DNA of 64,000 nt from Struthio camelus. Taxonomy: Eukaryota > Chordata > Aves > Struthioniformes > Struthionidae. The notes beneath the pieces are model-generated. The model had not been told where the DNA came from and did no database searches. It saw nothing but the letters and a program-made list of their open reading frames with translations. Position 1 is the first letter of the stretch; every line of letters starts with the position of its first letter. Shown one piece after another: positions 1 through 11,720 of this stretch. Position numbers and translations under genes: made by a program. The DNA is taken from positions 129,213,247 through 129,277,246 of the forward strand of contig NC_090942.1 of assembly GCF_040807025.1 (NCBI RefSeq), written 5' to 3'.

Positions 1-2540
1 GGTGAAGAATCACTTTTATTTCTCTGTCATGCCACCACACTGGGCAGAGAACAACATATGATGCCTGACCAACACCAAGAACAATATAATTGCTTTCTGC
101 GCCTTTCATAATATTCCTCAATGCAGAATTTTATTTAGTTATTTATAATACTTTCTGTGTACTGTAAGCCCATAAATTTTTCTGCAGCACTGCTGCCTAG
201 ACAACTAGTCATCGTTTTGAATTTGTGTATTTTGATGGCTTCGTTCTACAGACAGCACTTTATATTTTTTAAGCAAATTTCCTCTTGTTGATTTCTCCAG
301 CCTATTCAACATTTTTGTTTTTGACCCTGGCATTCAATGTGCTTGTAACTTCTTTCTACATGCTGTCATTACAAAGCTTTTATGTGCACCACTTTTATTC
401 CATGATTCAAGTTATTGCTAAAAATACTGATTAGCTCTCGGGCCAGAACAAACTCTTCTTGCACTTACTCTTCCTACTTTGATAACGATTCATTAGTAAC
501 TATTGGTTACTTTTTTTCCCTAGATTGTATATTCTTATTTTATGTGAAAGTTACGTGGGACAGCATAAAAAGGCACATTTACTGTAAAATGACACATCTA
601 CTATTTCCCATTCATCCATTAAACCAGCTGTCTACCAAAGAATAAAATCAGATCATTTGACGTATACTCTTGACAAATCCGTGTTGGCTTTTTGTGTATA
701 TGATAAGCTGATATATGATGCTGAGTGTTTTGTTGTAAACACTTACTGGATAAATACTTGTTCTGCCATTTTGTTAGTTATTATTCAGCTACTAGTTTTC
801 TGGATGTTGAATGGAGCCTAATGGACTTAAAATTTCCTCAGTCCTCCTGCTGTCCTCCCTCCTGTAAAGGATAGTGGGAGAAGAAGGATAGTAACTTTTT
901 GGATTAGGACCTCACACGTTTCCCCAGTCATTCAGGATCTCTATTTTCCACAGAATCCTCAGAGGTAACTGCTACTAATGTTATAGAGAAGGATTCATCC
1001 TAAACAAAACTGAAAAACAGTCTAGAAACCATTTTAACTTGATAATATCCTGCATCCTGATGATACAAAGCTTAATTATTTCTGAAGATACAGAGAAGAA
1101 AAAATGAACAAGGTCCGAGGGTAAGCTCTTTTTAGCACTGTTAGCTTTTCTCTAGGATACCAGTGCATATACAACACAAATGTTTGTCCCTAGTTTTGAA
1201 CTAGTAATACATAAAAAATGATATAGTTCTGGTAGTAGCTTCAAAGCACGAAAGCCCAGGAAAACACTGCAGAGCTCAGCACACAAAACTCTCTATGAAG
1301 GAGATGTTTTCATGTATTTTCCTATATCTGTTTGTACTTACTCATAATCTTTTAGTCTTTTAAAGAGATTTAGTATTTATGTTCAGACTTCTCTTCCTAC
1401 TGTACCCGTCAGCAAATACTATACATGAAAGCTAGTTCCAGAGCAAGCCAACAGAAAGATGTTGAGCTTTGCTTCCCCTGCACATTTATGTAAAAAATTG
1501 TTTCAACTTGTGTACAATTAACATCGAACAAGAGATATTTTTGTAAGGTAAGCATTTATCTACCCAAATATATGCCGTCAAAACTGAAATTAGAACTGAG
1601 GCACCCGTGGCCCTTTATCTCATGTTCAATCTAATTCAGAAATGCTAGAATAAGAATGTATTACAGTGGGTAAGTCTACTTAAGATCTGCCCCCAGAATT
1701 CAGCCAAATTAACAGCATTGGAACAATTTTGTATTGTTATGTGCTCAGTATTTTTCCTGTTTCCCGGGCAACTTCAGAAGGAAAGAGTGACAAGTTTCTA
1801 TTTATTTATATAGTTTTTACACTGAGTCAAATAAAAATTCAGAATAAATTATTTTTAATAAAGCAGAATTAAAGAACCTGACATTGCAATTCACCATTGA
1901 TAAAAGCTAATGACAACTTTGTGTCAGGTAATCGACACAGATTCGTCCAGAAACAGGGAAAAAGGGGGTGGGGGCAGGGTTTTCACTGCTCCTCAAAGGG
2001 AACTTCTCCATTAGGAATTCTGTATCTCCAACAAAGAGAATGCGTATTTTTATAGATAGAGATAGAGATATAGAGATATAGAGATACAGATATAGATATA
2101 TGCATGCACACAAACATATCTGTATCCCCAGCAAGGTTACAAACAACTATTCACTGCCTTTAGAGTGAGACTGCAAATACCAGGTTGCAATACGGTGCAG
2201 GATTGTCTCAGAATTCCAGAAAGCTGGCAATTATAAAGTAAAAATGAAACATCGTCCAACAGAAGGGAAAAGTTCTCACCGATAATTGCATCTACGCTAA
2301 AGACAGGAGGAGCCGCACTTCCAGTATCGTACAGCACAGGGAGTGTGAGTGACACTGCCTTTGTGAGCGTTTGACTTTATTGCCATCAAGGTTGTACTGC
2401 GCCTATAGACAATTTCAACTTTTTTAAGTGCTGTGAAACTCCTGGTGGTTGAAGGATACCTTTTAAACGGAATATAAGTATAAAACTGCCTTCACATTTA
2501 GCTCTCCTGGGCAGGAAACCACCTCTGCACCCCAGGCAGT
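1..2540. other. Noncoding upstream flank of DYNLT3
   Basis: AT-rich sequence with no frame I can relate to a protein family. The open frames here are short, lack splice context and look like chance. The only structure I see is a degenerate GATA/ATAG-type simple repeat near 2054-2100 and a G-rich stretch near 1956-1979. In the human locus the next gene on this side would be SYTL5, but I found no exon of it. Confidence 0.6.
2054..2100. repeat. Degenerate GATA/ATAG microsatellite
   Basis: Repeated ATAGAG and ATAGAT units, interrupted several times, ending in TATATGCATGC. It is simple-sequence DNA with no sign of function. Confidence 0.8.
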
Positions 2541-3330
2541 TGCAAGCAGCTTTGTCAGACTCCGGCAGCAGCCGCGGTTCCCCTAAAAGTCGGCCGAGAA
2601 AATCCCGACGGCGTGGCGCCACCGCTAGGGAGCGGCACACTGTCGGAGGCGAGCAGAGGCGAGGGAAGGGGGCTAACCTTTATGTCTTGTTTTTGCCTCG
2701 GCTCACAAAGTAAGAGGAGGGAAAAGTGGTTTGTTTTTTTCCTCCCCCTGCTTTATTTCAAACGCTCACCCGCCGCCTGCCCGAAAGCGACATTTCTAAC
2801 GACTAGAGAAACGGCGGACCTGGGGGGCGCCAGGAGAAGGCCCCACAAGCAGAGCAGAGCGCGTTTTGGGGGCGCCGAGGCCTCCCTCACACGCCGCGGC
2901 GGCGCCCCCGCCAGGCCGACCCCGGCGGCTCCGGGCGCGGAGCCAGCGCCGCCGCTGCCGCGGCCGCTGCGGCGGCCCCGGCCGGCGAGAGGGCGGGCGG
3001 CTCCCGCGGCGCCGCCGCAGCCCCCGCCCCGAGAGAGGCGGAGCCGCGCAGGCCTCTGAGCCGCAGCTCCCGAAAGAGGAACCGCCGCCGCTGTCCGCGC
3101 TGGGGCCATGGAGGAGTTTCACCCCCATAACGACGAGGTAGGAGCCGCCCGGCTGGGTCGCCGCCGCCCTCCTGCGGCCGTTGTGCCCCGGCGGGTGCAG
3201 GTCCCGCGGCGCTGCCTGCGGGCGGCGGGGCCGGGCTGGACGGCGGCGGCGGTGGCGGCGGGGCCACAGCCGCCTCTTGCCGGGGGAGGAAGGCGGCGAG
3301 GAAGCGCTTACAACTCTCTGTGCCGCCCCC
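2540..3330 (+). promoter_or_regulatory. CpG island promoter of DYNLT3
   Basis: GC content and CpG frequency rise sharply over the AT-rich flanks, with dense CCG/GCG triplets from about 2790 to 3300. Sp1-type GC boxes are visible at 2991-2997 (GGGCGGG) and, on the other strand, at 3021-3030 (CCCCCGCCCC). No TATA box is placed sensibly before the start codon at 3108. This is the usual architecture of a broadly expressed housekeeping promoter, so I infer that the DYNLT3 5' UTR starts inside the island. The exact start site cannot be read from the sequence. Long frames on both strands here are products of GC-rich composition, not genes. Confidence 0.8.
3108..3137 (+). CDS. DYNLT3: DYNLT3 coding exon 1
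   Basis: Ten codons from the ATG to GAG, encoding residues 1-10, followed by the donor GTAGGA. The exon ends in phase 0. The first ATG after the GC boxes gives the family N terminus MEE. Confidence 0.95.
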
Positions 3331-6300
3331 CGCCCCCGGCCGAGGACAGCCTTTGCCGGTGACAAGTTGCCAAAGCCTTGGCAGCCACAGGTGATAAGTC
3401 CGCGCTGTGGGCGTTTGGCTTCCCTGGCGCGCTCAGCTCTATGTGAGGTTTTGGCTGGAAAATGGAGTTGTGCCCCGAGCTTCCCCGTCGATCCTCGGCA
3501 GTCCTGATGCCAGCGCCCCCAGCGTGGGGCGCACCCAGCAGGCAGCCGGCCTGGCAGCCGAGCGAACAGCCTTTGCTGTGGTGTGGAAGCAGGGTTTCTT
3601 TGTGCAGGCGCACATTTTAGCCTCTGTACGCTTGGGATTTTGCCTTTTAAACTGCGCTTCTCAATTCTAGTAGGTAGAGGGTGCATTTATTGAAGTTATG
3701 CCAAGGAAAGTCAAAGGTACTTTCATTATGCTGTGCAGTGGGGGATGCTGTTGCTTGCTGTAATATCGTCAGCCTTCGGCCATTTTTCTTGTATCACCCC
3801 TGGAATAAAAGCAAGCGCTGGGCTCCTTCCAGCGCTACGAGCTGATCGCTGCCAGCCAGAATGAATAAGCCACCGTTCCCTCCCCACGGGGCCTGAGTTG
3901 GGGTCTCCACCCACTGATTTTCATTACCAAACCTCACAGGAAAATAGTTGTCCTTGAGATTTCTGCCCTTGCCTGTATGTTTGAAACTGGAGGATAAGAA
4001 GGAGCAGATGGCACAGTTGCACATGTCATGCTCCCTCTGGAAGCCAAGCTGAAAACTGATGAGCAGGAATGAGTGGAAAATGGGCTGTGTTAAAACTGCT
4101 AGCTTTGTCCATGCTTGAGAGCTAGCTGGATGGGCTAATGAACATGAAAGACAGTCTTTTTGATATTAGGGCTGCAAAACCTTGAGTTATCATGTGGCAG
4201 TCAGATTTAACCCAAAGGTTAGTAGGCCTGTGGCTCCAATAAAAAAACAGGACTGAAACCCAGAGGAAAGATTTGCCATTCAACTTTTTGTCTTGGAGAA
4301 CATTCTGATGAAAAGCATACATAGAGGTAGGATTTAATCTTTACAGAAAATGAAAATTGAGCCTGTTTCCAAGCACGCTGACGCCTAAGCTTTTTGTACC
4401 CGCTCAAAAGTAACTAGCAGAGAGGAATGCTAAAAAACGTATCTCTGGTGCTGGAAAAAAAAGTAAGATCTTAAAAGTATGCTTGCAGTTTATACAAGCA
4501 GGCCTGATCGTTGCATGTTATTTGGAGTAAAACTGCATTGTGTGTTTACTTTTCTACTAGAAATAAAAATGGTTTAATTTAATTTAAATTTTATTACAGA
4601 TGATCTTCAATACTGATGAAGCCCACAACATCGTTAAGGAGGTAGGTTTTACCTTCACAGAATGGCTTAGGTGGGAAAGGGACCTCTGGAGATCATCTAG
4701 TCCAACCTCCCTGCTCAAGCAGGGTCACCTAGAGCATATTGCACAGGATCGCGTCCAGGCGGGTTTTGAATATCTCCAGGGAAGGAGACTCCACCACCTC
4801 TCTGGGCAACCTGTGCCAATGCTCTGTCACCCTCACAGCAAAGAAGTTTTTTCTCAGGTTCAGATGGAACTTCCTGTGGTTCAGTTTGTGCCCATTGCCT
4901 CTTGTCCTGTTGCTGGGCCCCACGGAGAAGAGGCTGGCCTCATCCTCTTGACACTCCCCCTTCAGATACTTGTACACGTTGATGAGATCCCCTCTCAGCC
5001 TTCTCTTCTCCAGGCTGAACAGGCCCAGCTCTCGCAGCCTTTCTTCAGAGGAGAGATGCTCCAGCCCTCTAATCATCTTGGTAGCCCTCCGCTGGACTCT
5101 CTCCAGGAGTGCCATGTCTCTCTTGTCCTGGGGAGCCCAGGGCTGGACACAGTACTCCAGGTGAGGCCTCCCCAGGGCTGAATAGAAGGGCAGGATCACC
5201 TCCCTCCACCTGCTGGCAACACTCTGCCTAATGCACCCCAGGATACCATTGGCCTTCTTGGCCACAGGGGCACACTGCTGGCTCATGTTTAACTTGTTGT
5301 CTACCAGCACTCCCAGGTGCTGGGAGCACTCCCAGATGCTGCTGCCTTAATGGTAGTATTTCAAAGATGATCTTTACCTTGTCTTGAAATGTAGTGGAAA
5401 CAGTTAAGCAAGATCAGTCACACTTATATGAAATATAAGTTGTTATTTATATGAAGTAGAAACAAAGTTTTATCTGGGATTGCTTGGAAGCTTCGTCTAT
5501 GCTGTCTTCCCTGACCTAAAGAGAGGGAGGGATTCCAGAAGCGGGAGAGTCAAAATTTGCGTTCCAGTGGAATGACGAGGGGCAACAGTCACAGGCTGCA
5601 AAGTAAATTCTTTGTGAATTTTTTTCCTTATCCAGCTAGAGAGTAGTTAACCACTGAAACAGTTTGCCAAGAGAGCTTGTGGAGTCTCCATCCTTAGAAA
5701 TTTCAAAAAATCAAATGGACAAGCATTCAAGGCTGAGCAGCCTGATCAGACTTTGAAATTACTTGTGCCTTGAGCAAAAGATTGGACTACATGAGCTCCA
5801 GTTACTTTATCAATGTTTTTAAAGATGAGTTTTTACACAGAAAGAGCAGCCTTAAAATGAATAAGCCATTAGTCTAAATCAAATGCCTAGTAACCAGAAA
5901 GTGATTAAAGAAGAGCCTGTGACACAGAGCTTGTGAAGTTTTGCAAGGAAATACCATTTTTATAAAGGAATTTCTGTAGGCATTCTGCACATCCTTTCCT
6001 ACATGCCCTCTCAAGAAGGGAAAGAGCTGTACTTTTAGAGCTGTTCCAATACACAGCAGCGAAGTCTTAGATGTCAGATTATTCAGCTCATTATAACTAT
6101 CCCTGCCTTGAAAGGCCAAATACTGTATGACAAGTTCTCTTTATTTTTACATGTGACCCAGGGAGTAAAGACAAGTATTTCTCCCTCTGCTTTAAAGCTT
6201 AACTCAAGGTAAGGAGTTAGTGTTAGATACCTTTCTAGAAGGAACAAAGAATCTCTTAAGAACTGTTGTCCTCCAGTTATCTTCTATTCTGTTCTATGGA

Positions 6301-9300
6301 TGTTTGTTCCAATTGAGTCCTTTGTCCAGTCCTTTGTGATCAGAACAAACTGGGCTTTTTAAGATCTAGGGCACAAATCTCTTATGCAGTCTGTCAGTGG
6401 GTCGTTAGTGCACAGGATTTATATTATTGAAACACAGGAAAACATAGTTTCATTTTATTTACCTTTTCCAGGTATACATTTCCTTATTGTTTAACACTGA
6501 GAAATACAATTCCCACCAGGACAAGATTCTGAGCTTCTTTAAGGGCAGAGGATGCAACTTAGGAGTTACAGCTAAAGGCTTTCCGTTGTTTGACTGTTGT
6601 AAGATTATGCAAGGGTTGGCCTATAAATATAGCTCTGGGAGAATATGCAGTTTTCAGGCAGTTCAGGTGTGTCTCATGCTGCAAGATATGACCCTTGCAT
6701 ATCTCTTGCTCTCATATCTTTCTCATTCCTTAGCTGAGGTACGCGTTTCACTATTGTGGCTCTGGTAATTTGAAGATTTTGGTATGTTGCTCACGGACTG
6801 AGGAAGGTCAGCCAGCCCAAGTTTGCATTATTGAATAAAGTTGTACAGTTTCCATCGCAGTAGCTTCTGAAAGCCCGGCTGAAATAGGCAATCATGAAGG
6901 GGACAACAGGACATCTGCATCAGTAAATGGACCCATTTATTTACCTTGGTACTTAAAACATTTGCTTAAAGTCTTTCCTACAGGAAATTTTAAGTCATAG
7001 CCTCACTTACCTCTGTCTAGTAATGTGGTAAATATGTGGTAAAAATAAGCTTGTCTTGTTCTATTTTCCCATTCAGCAACTGATACGTGATGAACTGAAG
7101 TGATATAAAGTGATTCAATTGTGAGATAAATTTCCTCAGATAGTATGACACATTTTAAACCTCTGCATTTTGAAGTATTTCTTGTTTATTGTCTATGGTT
7201 TTTCTCTGTTTCAGTGCATAGAAGGTGTTTTGGGCAAAGCAGATTATAACCACAACAAAGTCAACCAGTGGACTGCAGCTATAGTAGAACAGTCACTGAC
7301 ACATTTGGTGAAACTAGGAAAAACATATAAGTACATTGGTGAGTGCAAGTATCCGTACTTTTACCCCATACAATCACAGTAAATAATTGCTGAAAGGTCA
7401 TTTTAATGCAGTGATCTATTGAATGGAGAATTTTAAATCTCTAAATTGTAAACAGAGTGGAGTGGATAATGAATGAAGACCTGAACTCTTTTGTAATATA
7501 GATTTTTAGTAATACCTGCAGTGAAACCATGGGAGTTTTACTTTGTGCTAAGCGTCAATAGCACGCTTAGCCGAAAGATGACATGTCGTTCAGTCTTTCT
7601 TGACTAAGCAACTCCCAAACGTTTATGTCAGCTTTTTGGTATAAGTTCAGGAAATGGATTCTGTTCATCTTAAAATAATTTTAGTAGGATTGTGTTTAAC
7701 ATAAGTACAGACTTTTAAAACTTTGTCAGTCCTGTAAGATAGATCATGCCCCGTTATACATATACAAGCATGTTTGTGGAAGAAAAATGGAAATAAGTGC
7801 AAGCGTTGACATACTAACAAGCATTTGCACTCTGTTCTATTTTGAAGTCTTGACTTAAGATTGGCACTGGTTTTACAGCAAGTTGCAGGACAGTCTAGAA
7901 ATGCTGTACCTCACTAGAGTGTGGTCTCAGAGAGCAGTACAGCAATACTTTTGTAAAACAGCTCTCAAGCATGATTTCTGTTGCAACTGTAAGGACAGTA
8001 CCTGTTATCCAGTTCCAAAGTGCACAAGTCACAAGCCGTATCTAAGTAGCTTAGAAGATAAAAAAAAAAAAAAAACAAACATAATCTTATTAGCAAGCAT
8101 TATGTTAAAGCTGTTGTCTTTATGTGAATAAAGATAGATGAGATGAACACCAAGTTCCTGTGGAAAATGCTTGGGGTGCGGTTTTAGTCGAAATGATTTT
8201 TGACTTAGCTGAATGCCTCCTCTCAGCCATTTGAAATCATAATGCAAACTTTAGTTCTGAAATTCTGAATGATTCACCTCTTGTTTTAATAATGAAAGCT
8301 CCGATTTTATGACTGTGTCCTTCAGTAACCTGTGCAGTGATGCAGAGGAGTGGAGCTGGTCTCCACACAGCAAGCTCTTGCTTCTGGGATACCACAACTG
8401 ATGGTAAGTTTCCTTGCTCAAATTAATAAGTTGTAGTAAAAGAAATGATACCTGTTGCTCAGTTTTAATAGTTCTGTTGAATATTTTGGAAGAGTGATTA
8501 TAGAAGCAGTAGCTTCCAGAATTAGATGTTTGTTCACAAGCCCAGCAGAAGTGCCCAGAACTGAACGGTTTTGTTGATAATGAGTCTTAAGCAGGCATAA
8601 GAGAGACTGCTTTTTAAATTATAAGAAGCAGTAGCAGAAATGCTTGTATCATGAAACAAGAATCAAAATATGTAATCCTCTTCAGTAACCACAGATCAAC
8701 TGAGGAGGCACTAAAATATTGTTTGCAGTATATGCAAGTACATACTCCTGAACACATCCACTTATCTGTTAAAAGGAGACAGTGCTACTTTGAAGATGAA
8801 CAGAACTCAGTAGAAGGTAGAAATAGTTTGACTAACAGCATGTGTTTTAAATTGAACTATCATTCAATTTATAGGCCTCAGATACACTTCATTTGCATCT
8901 AAATAATTTCTAAATGCATTTTTCTCAGTTTCACAGTATTGTGAGGAAATAAGGTTAAAATATTCTTAATCCTGTCCAGGTGTGTTGTTTTTAATCTCCA
9001 GAAGAGGGCACCAAGTTATAAATTAAAAATAGGGATTGTACTAGAAAGTCAACCAAGTTAAAAAAAATAAATAAATAAAATGAAGTTCAAGTAAACAAGT
9101 ACAGTTTACTTATCCTGATGTTTTATTAGCCAAGAAAACACAAAGATAATTAGTTTCCAGATATATTCATAAAAATAAACAATGACCTTATTGAGTTCCA
9201 AAAATTATATAAGTCTGTTAGACATTGATAAAACTGAAGAGGGAAATTAAAGAAAGTAAATACACTAGAACTACTTGATCTAGACAGTTTTGTTTTTTTG

Positions 9301-9700
9301 CAGGGGGGATGCCCAATTATCTTGCCAATTTTAGTAGGAGATCCTCAGGGGTTTTTGCAAATCCGGCTTTTGAAGAGACGCTGAACTAGTCTTCTCTTCC
9401 TAGATTAGGCATGCAAGAACCATGTTTGTTAGTAGAAAATCTACAAGTTAATGAAAACATGTTGAGAAAATCACCTGTTTCTAGCCAAGATGACACAATA
9501 GTAGTTACCTCAAATCACCGTTGAAGTTTTCATACTAATTTCATGTAATTTACATTGAAATAGAATTAATTTAGTAAAGATACTGAGATTCTATTTTTAT
9601 TTTGTAAAAAAAATCTCTTTTAGGAACCTGCACAGTGAGATGGGAAAACCGAACGATGAACTGCATTGTCAATGTGTTTGCGGTTGCTATTATCCTGTAG
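3108..9700 (+). CDS. DYNLT3: Dynein light chain Tctex-type 3 (whole gene, 5 coding exons)
   Basis: Coding exons are 3108-3137, 4600-4641, 7215-7338, 8326-8403 and 9624-9700, joined by GT/AG introns with phases 0, 0, 1 and 1. They sum to 351 nt, or 116 residues plus a TAG stop, the same length as human DYNLT3. The protein begins [10 protein letters not shown], continues with the family segment DEAHNIVKE, then [20 protein letters not shown] and CFWDTTTDG, and ends [14 protein letters not shown]. It is a single Tctex-1 fold covering almost the whole chain. The family member is a light chain of cytoplasmic dynein 1 that forms homodimers on the intermediate chain and links cargo; human DYNLT3 also binds the checkpoint protein BUB3. 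The start is chosen because the ATG lies in the CpG island and gives the conserved N terminus. Residues 11-12 are Met-Ile where human has Val-Gly. The identification is firm; the UTR limits are not known. Confidence 0.97.
3138..4599 (+). other. DYNLT3 intron 1
   Basis: Begins GTAGGA and ends TTATTACAG. The first about 200 bases still belong to the CpG island. The remainder is ordinary noncoding sequence, and I see no repeat family or extra exon in it. Confidence 0.85.
4600..4641 (+). CDS. DYNLT3: DYNLT3 coding exon 2
   Basis: Fourteen codons encode residues 11-24, including the conserved DEAHNIVKE. The acceptor is TTACAG and the donor GTAGGT. The exon starts with an in-frame ATG (Met11). A CR1 element begins only 13 bases after the exon. 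Confidence 0.95.
4655..5318 (-). mobile_element. CR1 LINE, 5'-truncated, antisense to DYNLT3
   Basis: The 3' end lies at the low coordinate, where the reverse complement finishes in CCATTCTGTGA, the CR1 terminal octamer. The reverse strand keeps an open frame at 4729-5310 that reads as the C-terminal part of CR1 ORF2, with segments such as [20 protein letters not shown] and [20 protein letters not shown] text. The reverse-transcriptase catalytic core is missing, as is normal for a short 5'-truncated insertion. It lies in DYNLT3 intron 2, close to the exon 2 donor. Its 3' tail reads CTCCCTGCTC where the copies at 44.5 and 51.6 kb read CGCTCTGCTC, so it belongs to a different subfamily. Confidence 0.95.
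5560..5815 (+). mobile_element. Ancient decayed CR1 3' end
   Basis: A divergent match to the CR1 3' region, in order: a GGGGCAACAG segment, AGTTTGCCAAGAGAG, then GTGGAGTCTCCATCCTTAG, a segment resembling GACAAGCATT...GGGCAGCCTG, and finally ATTGGACTACATGAGCTCC, which stands for the usual TTGGACTAGATGATCTCC. Many substitutions and small gaps show it is much older than the neighbouring antisense copy. The limits are approximate. Confidence 0.75.
7215..7338 (+). CDS. DYNLT3: DYNLT3 coding exon 3
   Basis: Starts after TTTCAG and ends before GTGAGT, giving 41 codons plus one base (phase 1). It encodes residues 25-65 and the first base of Val66. It contains the central Tctex-1 helix segment [20 protein letters not shown], the most conserved part of the family. 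Confidence 0.97.
8059..8074. repeat. Poly(A) homopolymer in DYNLT3 intron 3
   Basis: An uninterrupted A run within intron 3 (7339-8325). No LINE or processed-transcript body is recognisable in front of it, so I treat it as simple sequence. Confidence 0.7.
8326..8403 (+). CDS. DYNLT3: DYNLT3 coding exon 4
   Basis: Acceptor CCTTCAG, donor GTAAGT, 78 nt. It completes Val66 and encodes residues 67-91 (starting TCAVMQ, ending CFWDTTTD) plus the first base of Gly92. Confidence 0.97.
9624..9700 (+). CDS. DYNLT3: DYNLT3 coding exon 5 with stop
   Basis: Acceptor CTTTTAG. It completes Gly92 and encodes residues 93-116, starting [12 protein letters not shown] and ending VAIIL, followed by TAG at 9698-9700. 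This forms the C-terminal beta strands of the Tctex-1 fold. Confidence 0.97.
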
Positions 9701-11720
9701 CTGACTGGAATGTGAATATAAGTAACACCGAAGCCTTTAAAAACAAAACAGTGAGATGCTATCATTTACCAAACACATGACTAAATATTTCAAACCACTA
9801 TATTTTTTGTATGAGGAGGTATATCATATACAAGTTCTCTACAGAGAGCATATAGTCTCAGCCAGTTCTCATAGGTTAATTATCTGAAAGCTAGCAAAAA
9901 AAAAACCCCGTATATTTATATATATATATAGTTTTAGTAATTTAAATATTCAGAAGCGATGTTAATGAGAAGATGCCACAAAGATCAATACAACTTATAT
10001 CAAAGCTTATATCAGAGACACTTTTTTCAAGAGGAACAACAAATGTCTGATCAAAGGAAAGGTGAAAGGGCAAGCAAGACTTCAGGATTATGGTGAGATG
10101 GGAACAAATGATAAGACAATTCAGAGCGGACATAAGGTAAACAGTATCAGTACTTCGTGTTTGATTAAACAGAGCTAAATTGCATATTGAATGCTGATGC
10201 TTGTGAAATTACATAAGCATCACGTTTCAGTCAAGCATGAACTTTTACATTGAAATTAAATAAATTTAAGCTTTTCCACCCAAGGCACAAAATAACTTCA
10301 CTAGGGCAAATACGAAATATACCTAGCCCTAACAAGAATTCTGATTTTTCTTCAGAGTGAAGAACATTGTATTTGTTACTAATTCAGGGAAACGGGTTGG
10401 GGGTCAGATGATAGCATTTAATCCATAATTTATACTTTTAAAGACATTATAGGTACTTAAATTTGATTTTATTCCATGACTATGGATTTTGTGACAAGCA
10501 CTTTATTGATTCCTCATGCAACAAAAGAGAGTACCCAGGAGCTAGAGGACTGGGCCCATATTTTTCCAAGAAGAAATAAGTTGTTTAGAGAGAAGGCACA
10601 TGCGTTTCTAGATGATCTTGTTACCCTGAAAGCATTTATCTTAAAACAACATATTTACTCTTTATAGGAGTATTTCCTATATTCTCAAAGTCTGGAATTG
10701 AATTGCAGTCCTACGAAAAGTTGTAAGCGCTAAGAGTTCCCATCCTGCAGACATTTATGCAAGTTTTTAACTTCACTCATCTGATTAGTCTCACTTAAAA
10801 TATTCCACATGGGGAAAAAAGTATTTGCACATGCGTAAGTATTTGCAGGATTGGGGCCTATGTTTTTGTCAATTAATGCACAAATTATATGATAAAGATA
10901 TATCAATACCAAAAATGCCTAAATGATTGCTGCCACTAAGTGGCAGCTACATTAAGTTGTTTTATGAAATGCTGCTTGTTGATAGAATGTTTTCTTGATT
11001 AGTGCATGTCCTCGGAAGAGACTGATAACTACCTAACAGCTACTGTAAGGCTGTTTTACATTTTAACAAATAGTATTAAAGCACTATTACAGTTTTGATT
11101 CTTTTTTTGGTTAACTGACTATTAGGACATGTAGCGTGTGTCCTGTGCAAAGAACAAGCTAAGAACCATTTCATCGCTCAAATTGTGTATATAGCTAGTA
11201 TTAAGACCACAGAAAGAACATGTGTACATGTAATTCACGATACTGTTCAAAATCTGTTGCTTTGCAGATAAAGAGAATTCAACTTTTACCTAAGTGCAAA
11301 TAAAGTTAAGCACTGTAACACTGTATTTGCCTAACGGGCAAGTGTAGCGTGAAGATAAATTTGCATGTTGTACTGACTTTCAGATACATAGTAAAGTAAC
11401 TTAGTATTATTGGGGTTAGAATAGCAGTTTCCAAACCAGCTGTCAACATTTAAGAGCTGAATTGTGAACCTCACAAAAACGCAGTAGTTACACTTGTGTT
11501 TGGGATTGCACAAGGTAACGAATTTAGGTGGAACGACAACCAGAAAAAGGTTTGGGAACTGCTGATACTGTGTAAGATGTGGGCAAGTAAAAATATAGTG
11601 GTGACTGTTATCTCCATTTAATAGGCCTTCAGGTGCCGTGACAGAAGGAGTATTCCAAATAGCTGTTTACAGTGTCATTTAGTATTTTTGCTTTACTTGA
11701 AAATAAAATGCACTGAGCAA
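9701..11720 (+). other. Probable DYNLT3 3' UTR with candidate poly(A) signals
   Basis: AT-rich sequence directly after the stop. AATAAA hexamers on the + strand lie at 10259-10264 (overlapping an ATTAAA), 11299-11304 and 11702-11707. Any of these could end the transcript, and long alternative 3' UTRs would be normal for such a gene. I cannot choose between them from sequence alone. A short TA repeat sits near 9912-9931. Confidence 0.4.

Noticed and set aside
2613-3686. Several long open frames on both strands around the DYNLT3 first exon
   Set aside because: They overlap one another in many frames, are rich in Arg, Pro, Ala and Gly, and are explained by CpG-island composition. Only the 10-codon exon at 3108 has a conserved sequence and a splice context.
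4600-5181. A 193-codon + strand frame as a gene
   Set aside because: Only the first 14 codons are real (DYNLT3 exon 2). The rest is the antisense of a CR1 element.
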